Of a DNA stretch of 64,000 nt, positions 1 to 8,388 are shown one piece after another; position 1 is the stretch's first letter, and each line of letters starts with the position of its first letter. A program made the position numbers and the translations under genes. The DNA is from Rhizobium sp. RU33A (GTDB lineage: Bacteria > Pseudomonadota > Alphaproteobacteria > Rhizobiales > Rhizobiaceae). The notes under the pieces were generated by a model. That model was not told the DNA's origin. It ran no database searches and was given only the letters and a program-made list of their open reading frames with translations. The stretch is taken from contig NZ_FTMQ01000002.1 of NCBI RefSeq assembly GCF_900156055.1, positions 372,001-436,000 on the forward strand, written 5' to 3'.

Positions 1-1
1 C

Positions 2-628
2 CTGATCGAGCCGAAGCCGCAGGAGCCGTCGAAGCACCAGTACGACTACGATGTCGCGACCGTGTATGGCTTCCTGAAGCGCTACGGCCTCGAGAACGAA
101 GTGAAGGTCAACATCGAGCAGGGCCATGCGATCCTCGCGGGCCACAGCTTCGAGCACGAACTGGCGCTTGCCAACGCGCTCGGCATCTTCGGCTCGATCG
201 ACATGAACCGCAACGACTACCAGTCCGGCTGGGATACCGACCAGTTCCCGAACAATGTTCCGGAAATGGCGCTGGCCTATTACCAGGTCCTGCAGGCCGG
301 CGGCTTCACGACGGGTGGCACCAACTTCGACGCCAAGCTGCGCCGTCAGTCGCTCGACGCCGAAGACCTGCTGATCGGCCATATCGGCGGTATGGACTGC
401 TGCGCCCGCGGCCTGAAGGCTGCTGCCAAGATGGTGGAAGACAAGGCGCTGTCCGGCCCGCTTGGCTCGCGTTATGCCGGTTGGGACAAGGCCGAGAACC
501 AGAAGATGCTGCGTGGCGAAGAAAGCCTCGATGCCATCGCTGCTCGCGTTGAAAGCCAGAACGTCAATCCGAAGCCGGTGTCCGGCAAGCAGGAACTGCT
601 GGAAAACGTTGTTAATCGCTACGTTTGA
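2..628 (+). CDS. xylA: Xylose isomerase, C-terminal part (gene starts before the window)
   Basis: Converts D-xylose to D-xylulose, the entry step of the isomerase pathway for xylose, in the cytoplasm. The reading frame is open from base 2, so the N-terminal half lies outside the window. Visible family motifs are [14 protein letters not shown] at the left edge, [11 protein letters not shown] (a metal-binding Glu and His), GSIDMNRND followed by GWDTDQFP (metal-binding Asp residues) and GGTNFDAK (another metal Asp). All metal ligands expected in this part are intact. The frame ends in VNRYV with a TGA stop and is followed by a good hairpin terminator. Xylulokinase (xylB) is the usual upstream neighbour but is not in view. 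Identification is near certain. Confidence 0.97.
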   Translation: MIEPKPQEPSKHQYDYDVATVYGFLKRYGLENEVKVNIEQGHAILAGHSFEHELALANALGIFGSIDMNRNDYQSGWDTDQFPNNVPEMALAYYQVLQAGGFTTGGTNFDAKLRRQSLDAEDLLIGHIGGMDCCARGLKAAAKMVEDKALSGPLGSRYAGWDKAENQKMLRGEESLDAIAARVESQNVNPKPVSGKQELLENVVNRYV

Positions 629-646
629 TTTCGGGTATCTTCGATG

Positions 647-685
647 AAAAAAAGGGCCGGGGCGCGCAAGTGTCCTGGCCTTTTG
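647..685 (+). terminator. Rho-independent terminator of xylA
   Basis: AAAAGGGCCGGGG pairs with CCTGGCCTTTT across a short loop, with one bulge. The A-rich left and T-rich right flanks make it a plausible bidirectional terminator about 20 bases after the xylA stop. Confidence 0.65.
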
Positions 686-696
686 CATTCCTCAAG

Positions 697-848
697 CGTC
701 GTCATCCTCGGGCTCGTCCCGAGGATCTACCGAGGGTGGCTGCGGTTGAGACTTCTCCGGAATGCTGGGCGGCAGCTGCGGTCGCCTGAAGAGTCGAGTT
801 TGCGGCAGGCGGCAGTGGATCCTCGGGACGAGCCCGAGGATGACGACG
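697..848. repeat. Intergenic element with perfect 31-bp inverted termini
   Basis: Bases 697-727 are the exact reverse complement of 818-848 (31 of 31), separated by 90 bases with no convincing gene. Each arm itself contains a smaller palindrome, ATCCTCGGGCTCGTCCCGAGGAT. Elements of this kind (a CCTCGGG-rich arm, about 150 bp) are common between genes in Rhizobiaceae and are probably transcribed into one long hairpin. It lies between the convergent xylA and greA genes. Copy number in the genome cannot be seen here. Confidence 0.8.
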
Positions 849-919
849 TTTGCGGATTTGGGACATCCGTTGCCGGCCTCAGTTATGACTGCGGTGAAAG
901 GTGTGCCCCCTTGGGCGGC

Positions 920-1402
920 TCAGCCTATGGCCGTAATCTCCAGTTCCTGGTCGCCGACCGTCACCACATCGCCCACACTCTTTCCCATCAGCTGGCTTGC
1001 GACCGGCGACACGAAGGAGATCGAGCCCGTCTTTGGGTCCGCCTCGTCCTCACCGACGATGCGGTAGGTCTGGACGCGGCCATCGTCGCGTTCGAAGGTG
1101 ACCTTGCTACCAAAGGCGACGACCGTGTTGTCGTCCGGGTCCGGGATCACCTGGGCGTTGTGCAGCCGTTCCGTCAGGTATTTGAGGTCACGATAGGGCA
1201 CGGCCGATTGGCGTCGACGCTCGTTGATGTCCTCGATTGCTTGTGCTGCGAGATAAGCGGCGCGTGCCTCTTCTGCGTGGGTCTCCAGGAGCCGGAAGCC
1301 TGACGCCGTCACAAAGTTGGGATGGGACGAGATCGGTCGATCCGGCAGATGGGTTTCTGCTGCGGTTTCCGAACTCTCTTCCTTGGTGAAGGCGACACTC
1401 AT
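920..1402 (-). CDS. greA: GreA-family transcription elongation factor
   Basis: A 160-residue protein of the GreA/GreB family, which bind the RNA polymerase secondary channel and stimulate cleavage of backtracked transcripts. The C-terminal globular domain is clear: IVGEDEADPKTGSISFVSP followed by LMGKSVGD. The N-terminal half (about residues 30-85) is helical and Arg/Glu rich, as expected for the coiled-coil finger, but starts with an unusual Thr/Ser-rich extension and departs more from canonical GreA. Rhizobia often carry a second greA-like gene beside the housekeeping copy; this may be the accessory one. It is monocistronic and converges on xylA. Function as a Gre factor is confident; housekeeping status is not. 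Confidence 0.85.
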   Translation of the reverse strand: MSVAFTKEESSETAAETHLPDRPISSHPNFVTASGFRLLETHAEEARAAYLAAQAIEDINERRRQSAVPYRDLKYLTERLHNAQVIPDPDDNTVVAFGSKVTFERDDGRVQTYRIVGEDEADPKTGSISFVSPVASQLMGKSVGDVVTVGDQELEITAIG

Positions 1403-1518
1403 CTGTAACTTCCGATTGCTGGCAGGGACGGGCTATTGAACCGCCAATGTAGGTGTATGTTGGTCAACGGCCCAGACCGAATATGGGTCCATCTGCAAAG
1501 TATGGCGATGCGGCAAGG

Positions 1519-2538
1519 CTAATGCTTGGCCGGTCCGGCCACAGACCCCCGCACGATCAGGTCCGGCATCAGCAGGATTTCCTGGCGCTCGGTCGGGCGA
1601 TCGGCGAGTGACTTGATCAGCAGCGACATGGCCTGACGGCCGATCGCGGTGCGGGGCTGGCGGATGGTGGTGAGCGCGGGGTTCACATAGGTCGCCTGGG
1701 GCACGTCGTCGAAGCCGATGACGGAGAAGTCGTAGGGCAGGTCGTAGCCGCGGGCGGTCAGGCCGTTGATCACGCCGACGGCGGTCGCATCATTGACGCA
1801 CATGAATGCGGTCGGCAGCTGATCGCGCATGAAGAGTTGCTCGACGGCGAGGCGGCCGCTCTCGATCGTACCTTCCCCCTCCAGCACGAAGCGCTGGCCC
1901 GGCGGGATGCGCGCGGCATCGAGCGCAATGTCGAAGCCCTGGCGCCGACGCTGGTGGCCGAGCCTTGTCTTGCTGTCGCCGATGAAGGCGATGGAGCGGT
2001 GCCCGGCCGACAGGAGATGTTCGGCCGCCTTGCGCGCACCGGCGACGTCGTCGACGCCGACATAGGAGATCTTCGAGCCGAAGACGGGTTCGAAGACGGC
2101 GACCGAGGGCGGCAGCCTTTGGCCGATGACCTGGTGCCCAAAGGGTTCATGGCCGGTGAAGAGAACGAGGCCTGTCGCCTGGCCGGAGCTTAAAAATTTC
2201 AGATATTCGAGCCCACGCTCGGGATCGTTCTGGGTATGGCCTATCAGGACGCCGAAGCCATGGGCGCGTGCTTCGTTCTCAAGGCCAATCAGGGTCGAAG
2301 AGAAATTGGGGTCGCCGATATCGGGGGCTAGGATCAGGATCATGTTCGACCGGCCCATGCGCAACGAACGCGCCATGGCATTGGTCGTGTAGCCGGTGAT
2401 GGCAATCGCCTGGTTGACCCGCTGGCGGGTCGATTTCGCCACCTTGTCCGGGGTGTGGATCGCACGACTGACCGTCGCGATCGACACTTCCGCGATGCGC
2501 GCCACGTCCTCGATCGTCGCTGGTGCTGTGTCCGGCAC
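1519..2538 (-). CDS. LacI-family transcriptional regulator of the adjacent sugar operon
   Basis: A 339-residue LacI/GalR repressor. The N-terminal helix-turn-helix reads TIEDVARIAEVSIATVSRAI (residues 8-27), followed by the hinge region, and the rest is a periplasmic-binding-protein-like sugar sensor domain ending about residue 330. It is transcribed away from the ribose-type ABC operon starting at 2717, and the shared 178-base region contains two TGTAAA-N2-TTTACA palindromes, so it most likely represses that operon and itself until a sugar ligand binds. The ligand is not deducible. Confidence 0.92.
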   Translation of the reverse strand: MPDTAPATIEDVARIAEVSIATVSRAIHTPDKVAKSTRQRVNQAIAITGYTTNAMARSLRMGRSNMILILAPDIGDPNFSSTLIGLENEARAHGFGVLIGHTQNDPERGLEYLKFLSSGQATGLVLFTGHEPFGHQVIGQRLPPSVAVFEPVFGSKISYVGVDDVAGARKAAEHLLSAGHRSIAFIGDSKTRLGHQRRRQGFDIALDAARIPPGQRFVLEGEGTIESGRLAVEQLFMRDQLPTAFMCVNDATAVGVINGLTARGYDLPYDFSVIGFDDVPQATYVNPALTTIRQPRTAIGRQAMSLLIKSLADRPTERQEILLMPDLIVRGSVAGPAKH

Positions 2539-2639
2539 GCGGCTTTATCCCCTATCCGTCTGGAATCGTTGGAGACCTTACATTCACTGCTGCGGTTGCG
2601 GAAGCCGAGAGGGAACAAATTGTCCCTATGAGTGAATGA

Positions 2640-2674
2640 TGTAAACCTTTACATCGGCCATGTAAAGGTTTACA
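2640..2674. promoter_or_regulatory. Twin palindromic operators in the LacI/ABC divergent promoter
   Basis: TGTAAACCTTTACA (2640-2653) and TGTAAAGGTTTACA (2661-2674) are two palindromes with identical TGTAAA half-sites and centres 21 bp apart, two helical turns. Together they also form one larger inverted repeat of 14-bp arms around a CGGCC spacer. They lie 43 bases before the ATPase gene. The size and symmetry suit LacI-family dimers bound on the same DNA face. The centre is CC/GG, not the usual CG. Confidence 0.7.
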
Positions 2675-2716
2675 CAATGGGCCATAAGCGGTTGAGGAGC
2701 CGCCTGGGAGGATTGC

Positions 2717-4243
2717 ATGAATTTGGCTGGGGGCGAAGCGCGGACACCCGTGCTCGTGGCGGAGCGTATCTCCAAATCATTTGGCGATGTGCAGGTGCTG
2801 TTCAGCGTCGATTTCGACGTCTTGCCGGGCGAGGTTCACGCCCTCATGGGCGAGAACGGTGCTGGCAAATCGACGCTGGTGAAGATCCTCTCAGGCTTCG
2901 AGCAGGCGACGGCCGGTCGCATCCTGCTGGATGGTGAACCGGTCACGCTGCCGGCCAATGGCTCCGCCGAGGCGCTCGGTATCGTGCTCATCCACCAGGA
3001 ATTCAATCTCGCCGACCATCTCACCGTCACCGAGAGCCTGTTTCTCGGTCGCGAAGTCACGCATTTCGGTCTGCTCGATCGCAAGACCATGCAAGCGGAG
3101 GCGCGACGTGTGCTCGATCAACTCGGCTCCAGGATCGATGAGAATGCACTGATCAGTTCGCTGCCGGTCGCCGACAAGCAAATGGTCGAGATCGCCAAGG
3201 CAATCAGCCGCAAGGCCCGGATCGTCTTCATGGATGAGCCGACGGCCGTTCTCTCGCGCGACGAGACCGAGGTGTTGTTTGACCAGGTGCGCAAGCTGCG
3301 TGCGCGGGGAACGAGTTTCGTCTTCGTTTCCCACAAGCTCGACGAAGTCATGGAACTCACCGACCGGGTCACGGTTCTGCGCGACGGCCAATGGGTGAAG
3401 ACCGCGCCAACGTCGGCGCTCGATAGCGAAGCGATTGCCCAGCTGATGGTCGGGCGCGAATTGTCGAGCCTTTATCCAACCAAACATGAACCCAATGTCG
3501 ACGAAGAGATCGCGCTTTCGGTTCAAGATCTGACGACGGGGTTTGTGAAGAATGCCAGCTTCGAGCTGAAGCGTGGTGAAGTGCTCGGCTTTTCCGGCCT
3601 GATCGGGTCGGGGCGCACGGAGCTGATGGAGGCGGTGGCGGGCCTGCGTCCGCGTCTGTCGGGCGAGGTCAGGCTCAAGGGCTCTGTGCTGGAGGCCGGG
3701 GATTTCCGCGAAGCGAACCGGCGTGGGCTCGCCTATATGACCAAGGATCGCAAGGGCAAAGGCTTGTTGCTCGGCGAGGGCATGACGGCGAACCTGACGC
3801 TGCAGTCGATGGATAACCATGTGCGCCACGGCTATCTCGATCCCGGCAGCGAGGCGAAGGCCATGGCGCGGGCGAAGCGCCGCTTCGATATCCGGGTGCG
3901 CGACGAAAAGGTCCGCGTCGGGCGCATGTCGGGTGGAAATCAGCAGAAGCTGCTGCTTGGCAAGATCATGGAGGTCGAGCCTCAGATCATCATCATCGAC
4001 GAGCCGACGCGCGGCATCGATGTCGGTACCAAGCAGCAGATCTATCATTTCATCGCAGCGCTCGCCCGCGAGGGTCGCTCGATCATCGTCATCTCCTCGG
4101 AAATGCCCGAGGTGATCGGCCTCTGCACGCGGGTCGCCGTCATGCGTGAAGGTCGCATGGTCGGCCTGCTCGAGGGCGACGACATCAACGAACAGACCAT
4201 CATGCGCTACGCCGCCGGCCTGAAAAGGCAGATGGCGAGCTGA
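2717..4243 (+). CDS. Ribose/monosaccharide-type ABC transporter, tandem ATPase subunit
   Basis: A 508-residue ATPase of the RbsA/XylG/MglA family (CUT2), which energises monosaccharide import. It has two nucleotide-binding domains. The first has Walker A GENGAGKST (45-53), Walker B VFMDEPTA and the H-loop SHKLDE. The second has the degenerate P-loop GLIGSGRTEL near residue 295, which is normal for this family, signature MSGGNQQK near 405 and Walker B IIIDEPTRGID. The start ATG has GGGAGGA about seven bases upstream. It is first in an operon with a permease (4341) and binding protein (5421) and is controlled from the twin operators just upstream. Confidence 0.95.
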   Translation: MNLAGGEARTPVLVAERISKSFGDVQVLFSVDFDVLPGEVHALMGENGAGKSTLVKILSGFEQATAGRILLDGEPVTLPANGSAEALGIVLIHQEFNLADHLTVTESLFLGREVTHFGLLDRKTMQAEARRVLDQLGSRIDENALISSLPVADKQMVEIAKAISRKARIVFMDEPTAVLSRDETEVLFDQVRKLRARGTSFVFVSHKLDEVMELTDRVTVLRDGQWVKTAPTSALDSEAIAQLMVGRELSSLYPTKHEPNVDEEIALSVQDLTTGFVKNASFELKRGEVLGFSGLIGSGRTELMEAVAGLRPRLSGEVRLKGSVLEAGDFREANRRGLAYMTKDRKGKGLLLGEGMTANLTLQSMDNHVRHGYLDPGSEAKAMARAKRRFDIRVRDEKVRVGRMSGGNQQKLLLGKIMEVEPQIIIIDEPTRGIDVGTKQQIYHFIAALAREGRSIIVISSEMPEVIGLCTRVAVMREGRMVGLLEGDDINEQTIMRYAAGLKRQMAS

Positions 4244-4340
4244 CTGACTGCACCAGCCCGGCGGCAAGACCGGGCTTGAACACGAAGACTTCAGGGTGCG
4301 CGACCTCAAAACGAGGCGTGCGGGAGGAGACGGGAAGACC

Positions 4341-5351
4341 ATGACTGCCGAGACTGATACGACCACAACTGGCCGTCCACGCCGCACCTTTCGCGATGTG
4401 GATCTGCGTGCCGTTGCCCCCTTCGCCGCGCTTCTAATCCTCCTGATCGTTGGCGCGCTGGTGAACCCGAACTTCATCGGCCTCACCAATCTTGCCAATG
4501 TCGCGACGCGCTCGGCCTTCATCGCGATCATCGCGGTGGGTGCGACTTTCGTCATCTCCTCAGGCGACCTTGACCTCTCCGTCGGTTCGATGGTGGCCTT
4601 CGTTGCCAGCCTGATGATCCTGTTCATGAATTCCGGCGCGATTGCCGATCCCGGCCTGATGATTGCCGCCGCGATGGCCCTTGCCATCGTCATCGGCTCG
4701 CTCTGCGGTCTCGCCAACGGGTTGATCACCACTGTCGGCAAGATCGAACCCTTTATCGCCACGCTCGGCACGATGGGCATTTATCGCGGCCTGACCACCT
4801 GGCTCTCTCAGGGCGGGGCGATCACGCTGCGTGATACGGCCCAGCAGGACATCTACCGGCCGGTCTATTTCGGCTCGATCCTCGGCTTGCCTGTGCCGAT
4901 CGTCATCATTCTCGTCGTCACCGCCATTGCCGCCCTCGTCCTCTACCGCACGCGCTACGGTCGCCATGTCGTCGCCGTTGGCTCGAACCGGGACGTCGCG
5001 CGCTATTCCGGCATTGCGGTTGATCGAGTGCGCACCATCGCCTTCGTCATTCAGGGCCTCTGCGTGGCGATTGCCGTGCTGCTTTACGTGCCGCGTCTCG
5101 GCTCGACTTCTGCAACGACCGGCATCCTTTGGGAGCTGCAGGCGATCACCGCCGTCGTTGTCGGCGGTACGGCGCTCAAGGGCGGGGCGGGGCGTGTCTG
5201 GGGCACGATCTGCGGTGCCTTCATCCTCGAGCTGGTCGGCAACATCATGCTGCTCTCGAATTTCATCTCCGAATATCTGATCGGCGCCATCCAGGGCACG
5301 ATCATCATCATCGCGATGCTCGTCCAGCGGTCGCTGGCGCGCAAGGCGTAA
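4341..5351 (+). CDS. Ribose/monosaccharide-type ABC transporter permease
   Basis: An inner-membrane permease of the RbsC/XylH family (CUT2 class), 336 residues from the chosen ATG. The frame extends back to a GTG at 4296, but the ATG at 4341 follows GGGAGGAGACGGGAAG and gives the usual family length. Hydrophobic helices run throughout; family marks include SSGDLDLSVGSMVAF near residue 70 and GGTALKGGAGRVWGT near 275. It pairs with the ATPase upstream (98-base gap) and the binding protein downstream (70-base gap). Confidence 0.93.
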   Translation: MTAETDTTTTGRPRRTFRDVDLRAVAPFAALLILLIVGALVNPNFIGLTNLANVATRSAFIAIIAVGATFVISSGDLDLSVGSMVAFVASLMILFMNSGAIADPGLMIAAAMALAIVIGSLCGLANGLITTVGKIEPFIATLGTMGIYRGLTTWLSQGGAITLRDTAQQDIYRPVYFGSILGLPVPIVIILVVTAIAALVLYRTRYGRHVVAVGSNRDVARYSGIAVDRVRTIAFVIQGLCVAIAVLLYVPRLGSTSATTGILWELQAITAVVVGGTALKGGAGRVWGTICGAFILELVGNIMLLSNFISEYLIGAIQGTIIIIAMLVQRSLARKA

Positions 5352-5420
5352 GGAAACGGCCGGGCAGGAGGGTCGCCCGGTCCGTTCAAACTCGACCCTC
5401 GTCACTTTGGGAGGAAACCA

Positions 5421-6374
5421 ATGCACAAGAAACTTTTGGGTATGGCTGTTGCCATGACCGCGCTCGTGTCGATCTTCGGCGCAGCGCAGGCCCAGGATGC
5501 CAAGACGATCGGTGTCTCGATCCCGGCCGCAACACATGGCTGGACATCGGGTGTGATCTATCATGCCGAGCGTATTGCCAAGCAGCTCATGGAGCGCCAT
5601 CCGGGCCTCAATGTCGTCGTGAAAACCTCTGCTGATCCGTCCAGCCAGGCGAATGCCGTGCAGGATCTGGCGACGCAAGGCATCGACGCGCTCGTCATCC
5701 TGCCGACGGATCCGGATCCGCTTGTCAACGCCATCCGCCAGATCAAGGACAGCGGCAAGTTCGTCGCGCTCGTCGACCGCGCACCGTCGGTCAACGACAA
5801 CACCGTCCGTGACCTTTACGTGGCCGGCAACAACCCGGCTCTCGGCGAAGTCGCCGGCAAGTATATTGCCGAGACCACGCCGGACGCCGAAGTCGTCGTC
5901 ATCCGCGGTATGCCGATCCCGATCGATCAGCAGCGCCAGGACGGTTTCGACAAGGGTATCGAAGGCTCCAACGTCAAGATCCTCGACCGCCAGTTCGGCA
6001 ACTGGAACCGCGACGATGCCTTCAAGGTCATGCAGGACTACCTGACCAAATATCCGAAGATCGATGTGGTCTGGTGCCAGGACGACGACATGGCCGTCGG
6101 CGTACTTCAGGCGATCGAACAGGCCGGCCGTACCGATATCCAGTACATCATCGGTGGTGCCGGTTCGAAGGACATGATCAAGAAGGTCATGGACGGCGAC
6201 AAGATGGTGCCGGTCAACGTTCTCTATCCGCCGTCGATGGTTGGCACGGCGATGGAAATGACGGCTGCCGCCCTCTACGACAGCGTTCCGGTGCATGGCA
6301 CCTACACGCTGGACGCGACACTGATCACCCCTGAAAACGCGGAAGGCTACTACTTCCCGGATTCGCCTTTCTGA
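5421..6374 (+). CDS. Sugar ABC transporter periplasmic substrate-binding protein
   Basis: A 317-residue type I periplasmic binding protein (ribose/galactose-binding, Peripla_BP_4 type) that captures the sugar for the importer. A Sec signal peptide ends at about AAQAQ (residues 1-25). The mature protein shows the alternating fold with IGVSIPAATHGW, ALVILPTDPDPL and VWCQDDDMAVG motifs. The start ATG follows a strong GGGAGGAAACC site. It is the last transporter gene and usually the most expressed; the strong hairpin after it (6398-6422) could stabilise the upstream message or attenuate the downstream isomerase gene. The exact sugar is unknown. Confidence 0.94.
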   Translation: MHKKLLGMAVAMTALVSIFGAAQAQDAKTIGVSIPAATHGWTSGVIYHAERIAKQLMERHPGLNVVVKTSADPSSQANAVQDLATQGIDALVILPTDPDPLVNAIRQIKDSGKFVALVDRAPSVNDNTVRDLYVAGNNPALGEVAGKYIAETTPDAEVVVIRGMPIPIDQQRQDGFDKGIEGSNVKILDRQFGNWNRDDAFKVMQDYLTKYPKIDVVWCQDDDMAVGVLQAIEQAGRTDIQYIIGGAGSKDMIKKVMDGDKMVPVNVLYPPSMVGTAMEMTAAALYDSVPVHGTYTLDATLITPENAEGYYFPDSPF

Positions 6375-6397
6375 TCCGCAGGACTTCAACGCCATGG

Positions 6398-6425
6398 TCT
6401 GCCCGGGTTTTTCCCGGGCAGATTT
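6398..6425 (+). terminator. Hairpin after the binding-protein gene (partial terminator)
   Basis: TCTGCCCGGG and CCCGGGCAGA form a perfect 10-bp stem around a five-T loop, followed by only three Ts. It is probably an intra-operon attenuator or mRNA 3'-end stabiliser between the transporter and the isomerase gene. Confidence 0.55.
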
Positions 6426-6514
6426 CCGCTGTGAACATCATTGCGGTTGTGTCGAAATTCCATCTCCTGTAATCGTTCACGGAAACGTTGCAGGGATCTC
6501 AGGGAGGAGAATTC

Positions 6515-7567
6515 ATGAAGACGATCAAAGGACCGGCGATCTTTCTCGGCCAGTTTGCGGGTGATGCCGCACCGTTCAACACCTGGGATGGGATTACCAA
6601 ATGGGCGGCCGAAAAGGGTTATGAGGGCGTCCAGGTTCCGACCTGGGCCGGCCAGCTGATGGACCTGAAAAAGGCCGCTGAATCCAAGGATTATTGCGAC
6701 GAGCTTGCCGGTGTGGCGCGGGCGAACGGCGTCGAAATCACGGAACTCTCCACCCACCTGCAGGGCCAGTTGGTCGCGGTTCATCCGGCCTATGACGAAG
6801 CCTTCGACGGCTTTGCCGCACCCGAAGTGCGCGGAAATCCGAAGGCCCGCCAGGAATGGGCGGTGCAACAGGTCAAATATGCGCTGAAGGCTTCGCGCAA
6901 TCTCGGCATCAAGGCGCATGCGACCTTCTCGGGCGCGCTTGCCTGGCCCTATATCTATCCCTGGCCTCAGCGCCCGGCGGGTCTGGTCGAGACCGCTTTT
7001 GACGAACTTGCACGCCGCTGGTTGCCGATCCTCGATTACGCGGACGAACAGGGTGTCGACGTCTGCTATGAGATCCATCCGGGCGAAGACCTGCATGATG
7101 GCGTGACCTTCGAGATGTTCCTCGAGCGGGTGAAGAACCACTCCCGCGCCAACATGCTCTATGACCCGTCGCATTACGTGCTGCAGTGCCTCGACTATCT
7201 CGACAACATCGACATCTACAAAGACCGGATCAAGATGTTCCACGTCAAGGACGCGGAGTTCAACCCGACCGGTCGGCAGGGCGTCTATGGTGGTTACCAG
7301 GGCTGGGTCAACCGCGCCGGGCGCTTCCGCTCGCTCGGTGACGGCCAGGTCGATTTCGGCGCGATTTTTTCGAAGATGGCAGCGAACGACTTCGACGGCT
7401 GGGCCGTTGTCGAATGGGAATGCGCACTGAAGCATCCGGAAGACGGCGCCCGCGAAGGGGCCGATTTCGTCCGGGCGCATATCATCCGCGTCACCGAGAA
7501 GGCGTTCGACGACTTCGCGTCTGGCGGTACGGACGATGCCGCGAACCGCCGGATGCTGGGGCTCTGA
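6515..7567 (+). CDS. Sugar phosphate isomerase/epimerase (AP endonuclease 2-type TIM barrel)
   Basis: A 350-residue TIM-barrel protein of the sugar isomerase/epimerase superfamily (xylose-isomerase-like, IolE/YcjR relatives). Candidate metal ligands appear in HATFSGALAW, VCYEIHPGEDLHDG, LYDPSHYVLQ, FHVKDAEF and VVEWEC, the Glu/His/Asp pattern expected for this fold. The frame extends to a TTG at 6488, but the ATG at 6515 follows GGGAGGAGAATTC. It follows the ABC genes in the same direction and precedes a Gfo/Idh dehydrogenase. In characterised clusters of this composition, enzymes of this family epimerise or isomerise a keto-sugar made by the dehydrogenase; that role is inferred. Confidence 0.88.
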   Translation: MKTIKGPAIFLGQFAGDAAPFNTWDGITKWAAEKGYEGVQVPTWAGQLMDLKKAAESKDYCDELAGVARANGVEITELSTHLQGQLVAVHPAYDEAFDGFAAPEVRGNPKARQEWAVQQVKYALKASRNLGIKAHATFSGALAWPYIYPWPQRPAGLVETAFDELARRWLPILDYADEQGVDVCYEIHPGEDLHDGVTFEMFLERVKNHSRANMLYDPSHYVLQCLDYLDNIDIYKDRIKMFHVKDAEFNPTGRQGVYGGYQGWVNRAGRFRSLGDGQVDFGAIFSKMAANDFDGWAVVEWECALKHPEDGAREGADFVRAHIIRVTEKAFDDFASGGTDDAANRRMLGL

Positions 7568-7570
7568 TCG

Positions 7571-8206
7571 TCACGCCTGCTTGAGGGCGGCGATGTCGCC
7601 GCTCTCGAGGTGGGGCAGGGCGCGTTCGATCTTGTCGAGCGGCCAGTCCCACCAGGCGAGGGTTAGGAGTTCAGCGATCTCCTCGTCCGTGAAGCGTTTG
7701 CGGATCAAGTTAGCGGGATTGCCGCCGACGATCGCGTAGGGCGGCACATCGCGGGTGACGACCGCACGCGCGGCAATGATGGCTCCGGAGCCGATCGTGA
7801 CCCCCGGCATGATCGTTGCGCCATGGCCGATCCAGACATCATGGCCGATGATGGTGTCTTGGAAAGGCAGCTCCTGATAGCCGCCGATTGTGTCAGGGCT
7901 GAAGACGCGGAAGGGATAGGTCGTCACACCCGACATGGCATGGTTGGCCGAACTGGTGATGAAGATCACCTCGCGGGCAATCTGCACGAAGCGGCCGATC
8001 ACCAGCCGTTCCTGGCTGAAGGGGTAGAGATAGGGCGCGAGGATCGCTGCCGTCTCTTCTGCGGTGCCGGAATGGGTGAAATAGCTGAAGTCGCCGATCT
8101 CCATTCGGGGATGATCGATGACGGCAGCAAGCTGAACGGTCTCGCGATAGGGTGTCCCATCGGCGAGCGTGATCGGATAGGGTATTCTCGGGTCGAGAAT
8201 AGGCAT
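7571..8206 (-). CDS. Xenobiotic-type O-acetyltransferase (hexapeptide repeat, CatB/Vat family)
   Basis: A 211-residue acyltransferase of the left-handed beta-helix family. Hexapeptide turns are clear in IGHDVWIGHGATIMPGVTIG (about residues 117-136) followed by GAIIAARAVVTRDV. The conserved SANHAMSGVTTYPF carries the probable catalytic His, and AIVGGNPANLIRKRF closes the helix, as in chloramphenicol/virginiamycin acetyltransferases. The frame extends to 8233, but MPILDPRIPYPI is the better N-terminus. It sits opposite to the sugar genes and converges on the isomerase with a gap of three bases. The substrate could be an antibiotic or a sugar; chromosomal relatives are mostly uncharacterised, so resistance should not be assumed. 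Confidence 0.85.
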   Translation of the reverse strand: MPILDPRIPYPITLADGTPYRETVQLAAVIDHPRMEIGDFSYFTHSGTAEETAAILAPYLYPFSQERLVIGRFVQIAREVIFITSSANHAMSGVTTYPFRVFSPDTIGGYQELPFQDTIIGHDVWIGHGATIMPGVTIGSGAIIAARAVVTRDVPPYAIVGGNPANLIRKRFTDEEIAELLTLAWWDWPLDKIERALPHLESGDIAALKQA

Positions 8207-8388
8207 GGTTGAGATCCTTGCAAAAGCTTCCATTCAGCGTCGCGGTGATCGCTGACGCGGGCTTGTTCGCTTTGCCTCAGAAGAGGCGGATCTCAGATGT
8301 TCACTGTCAGGGCATCCTTCTTCTCGGATGCCAGTCTAACGGATCTGGAGCGTGAACTCCAGACGCAGCTCATGAAGGAGGACGCATC

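Noticed and set aside
697..848. A CRISPR array or insertion sequence
   Set aside because: Only one pair of inverted arms exists, without regular spacers or a transposase frame.
644..1303. A 219-codon plus-strand frame across the inverted repeat and greA
   Set aside because: It includes the repeat element and the antisense of greA, whose GreA C-terminal motif is clear.
2891..4780. A 629-codon open frame antisense to the sugar ABC ATPase and permease
   Set aside because: It is fully antisense to two well-supported transporter genes, has low-complexity Arg/Ala/Asp composition and no recognisable domain; such frames are expected in GC-rich DNA.
4560..6395. A 611-codon antisense frame across the permease and binding-protein genes
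   Set aside because: It mirrors codon periodicity of the real genes, with His/Arg/Asp-rich sequence and no family match.
7571..8206. Calling the hexapeptide protein a chloramphenicol or streptogramin resistance gene
   Set aside because: Only family membership is supported; chromosomal homologues in rhizobia are uncharacterised and the context is sugar metabolism.
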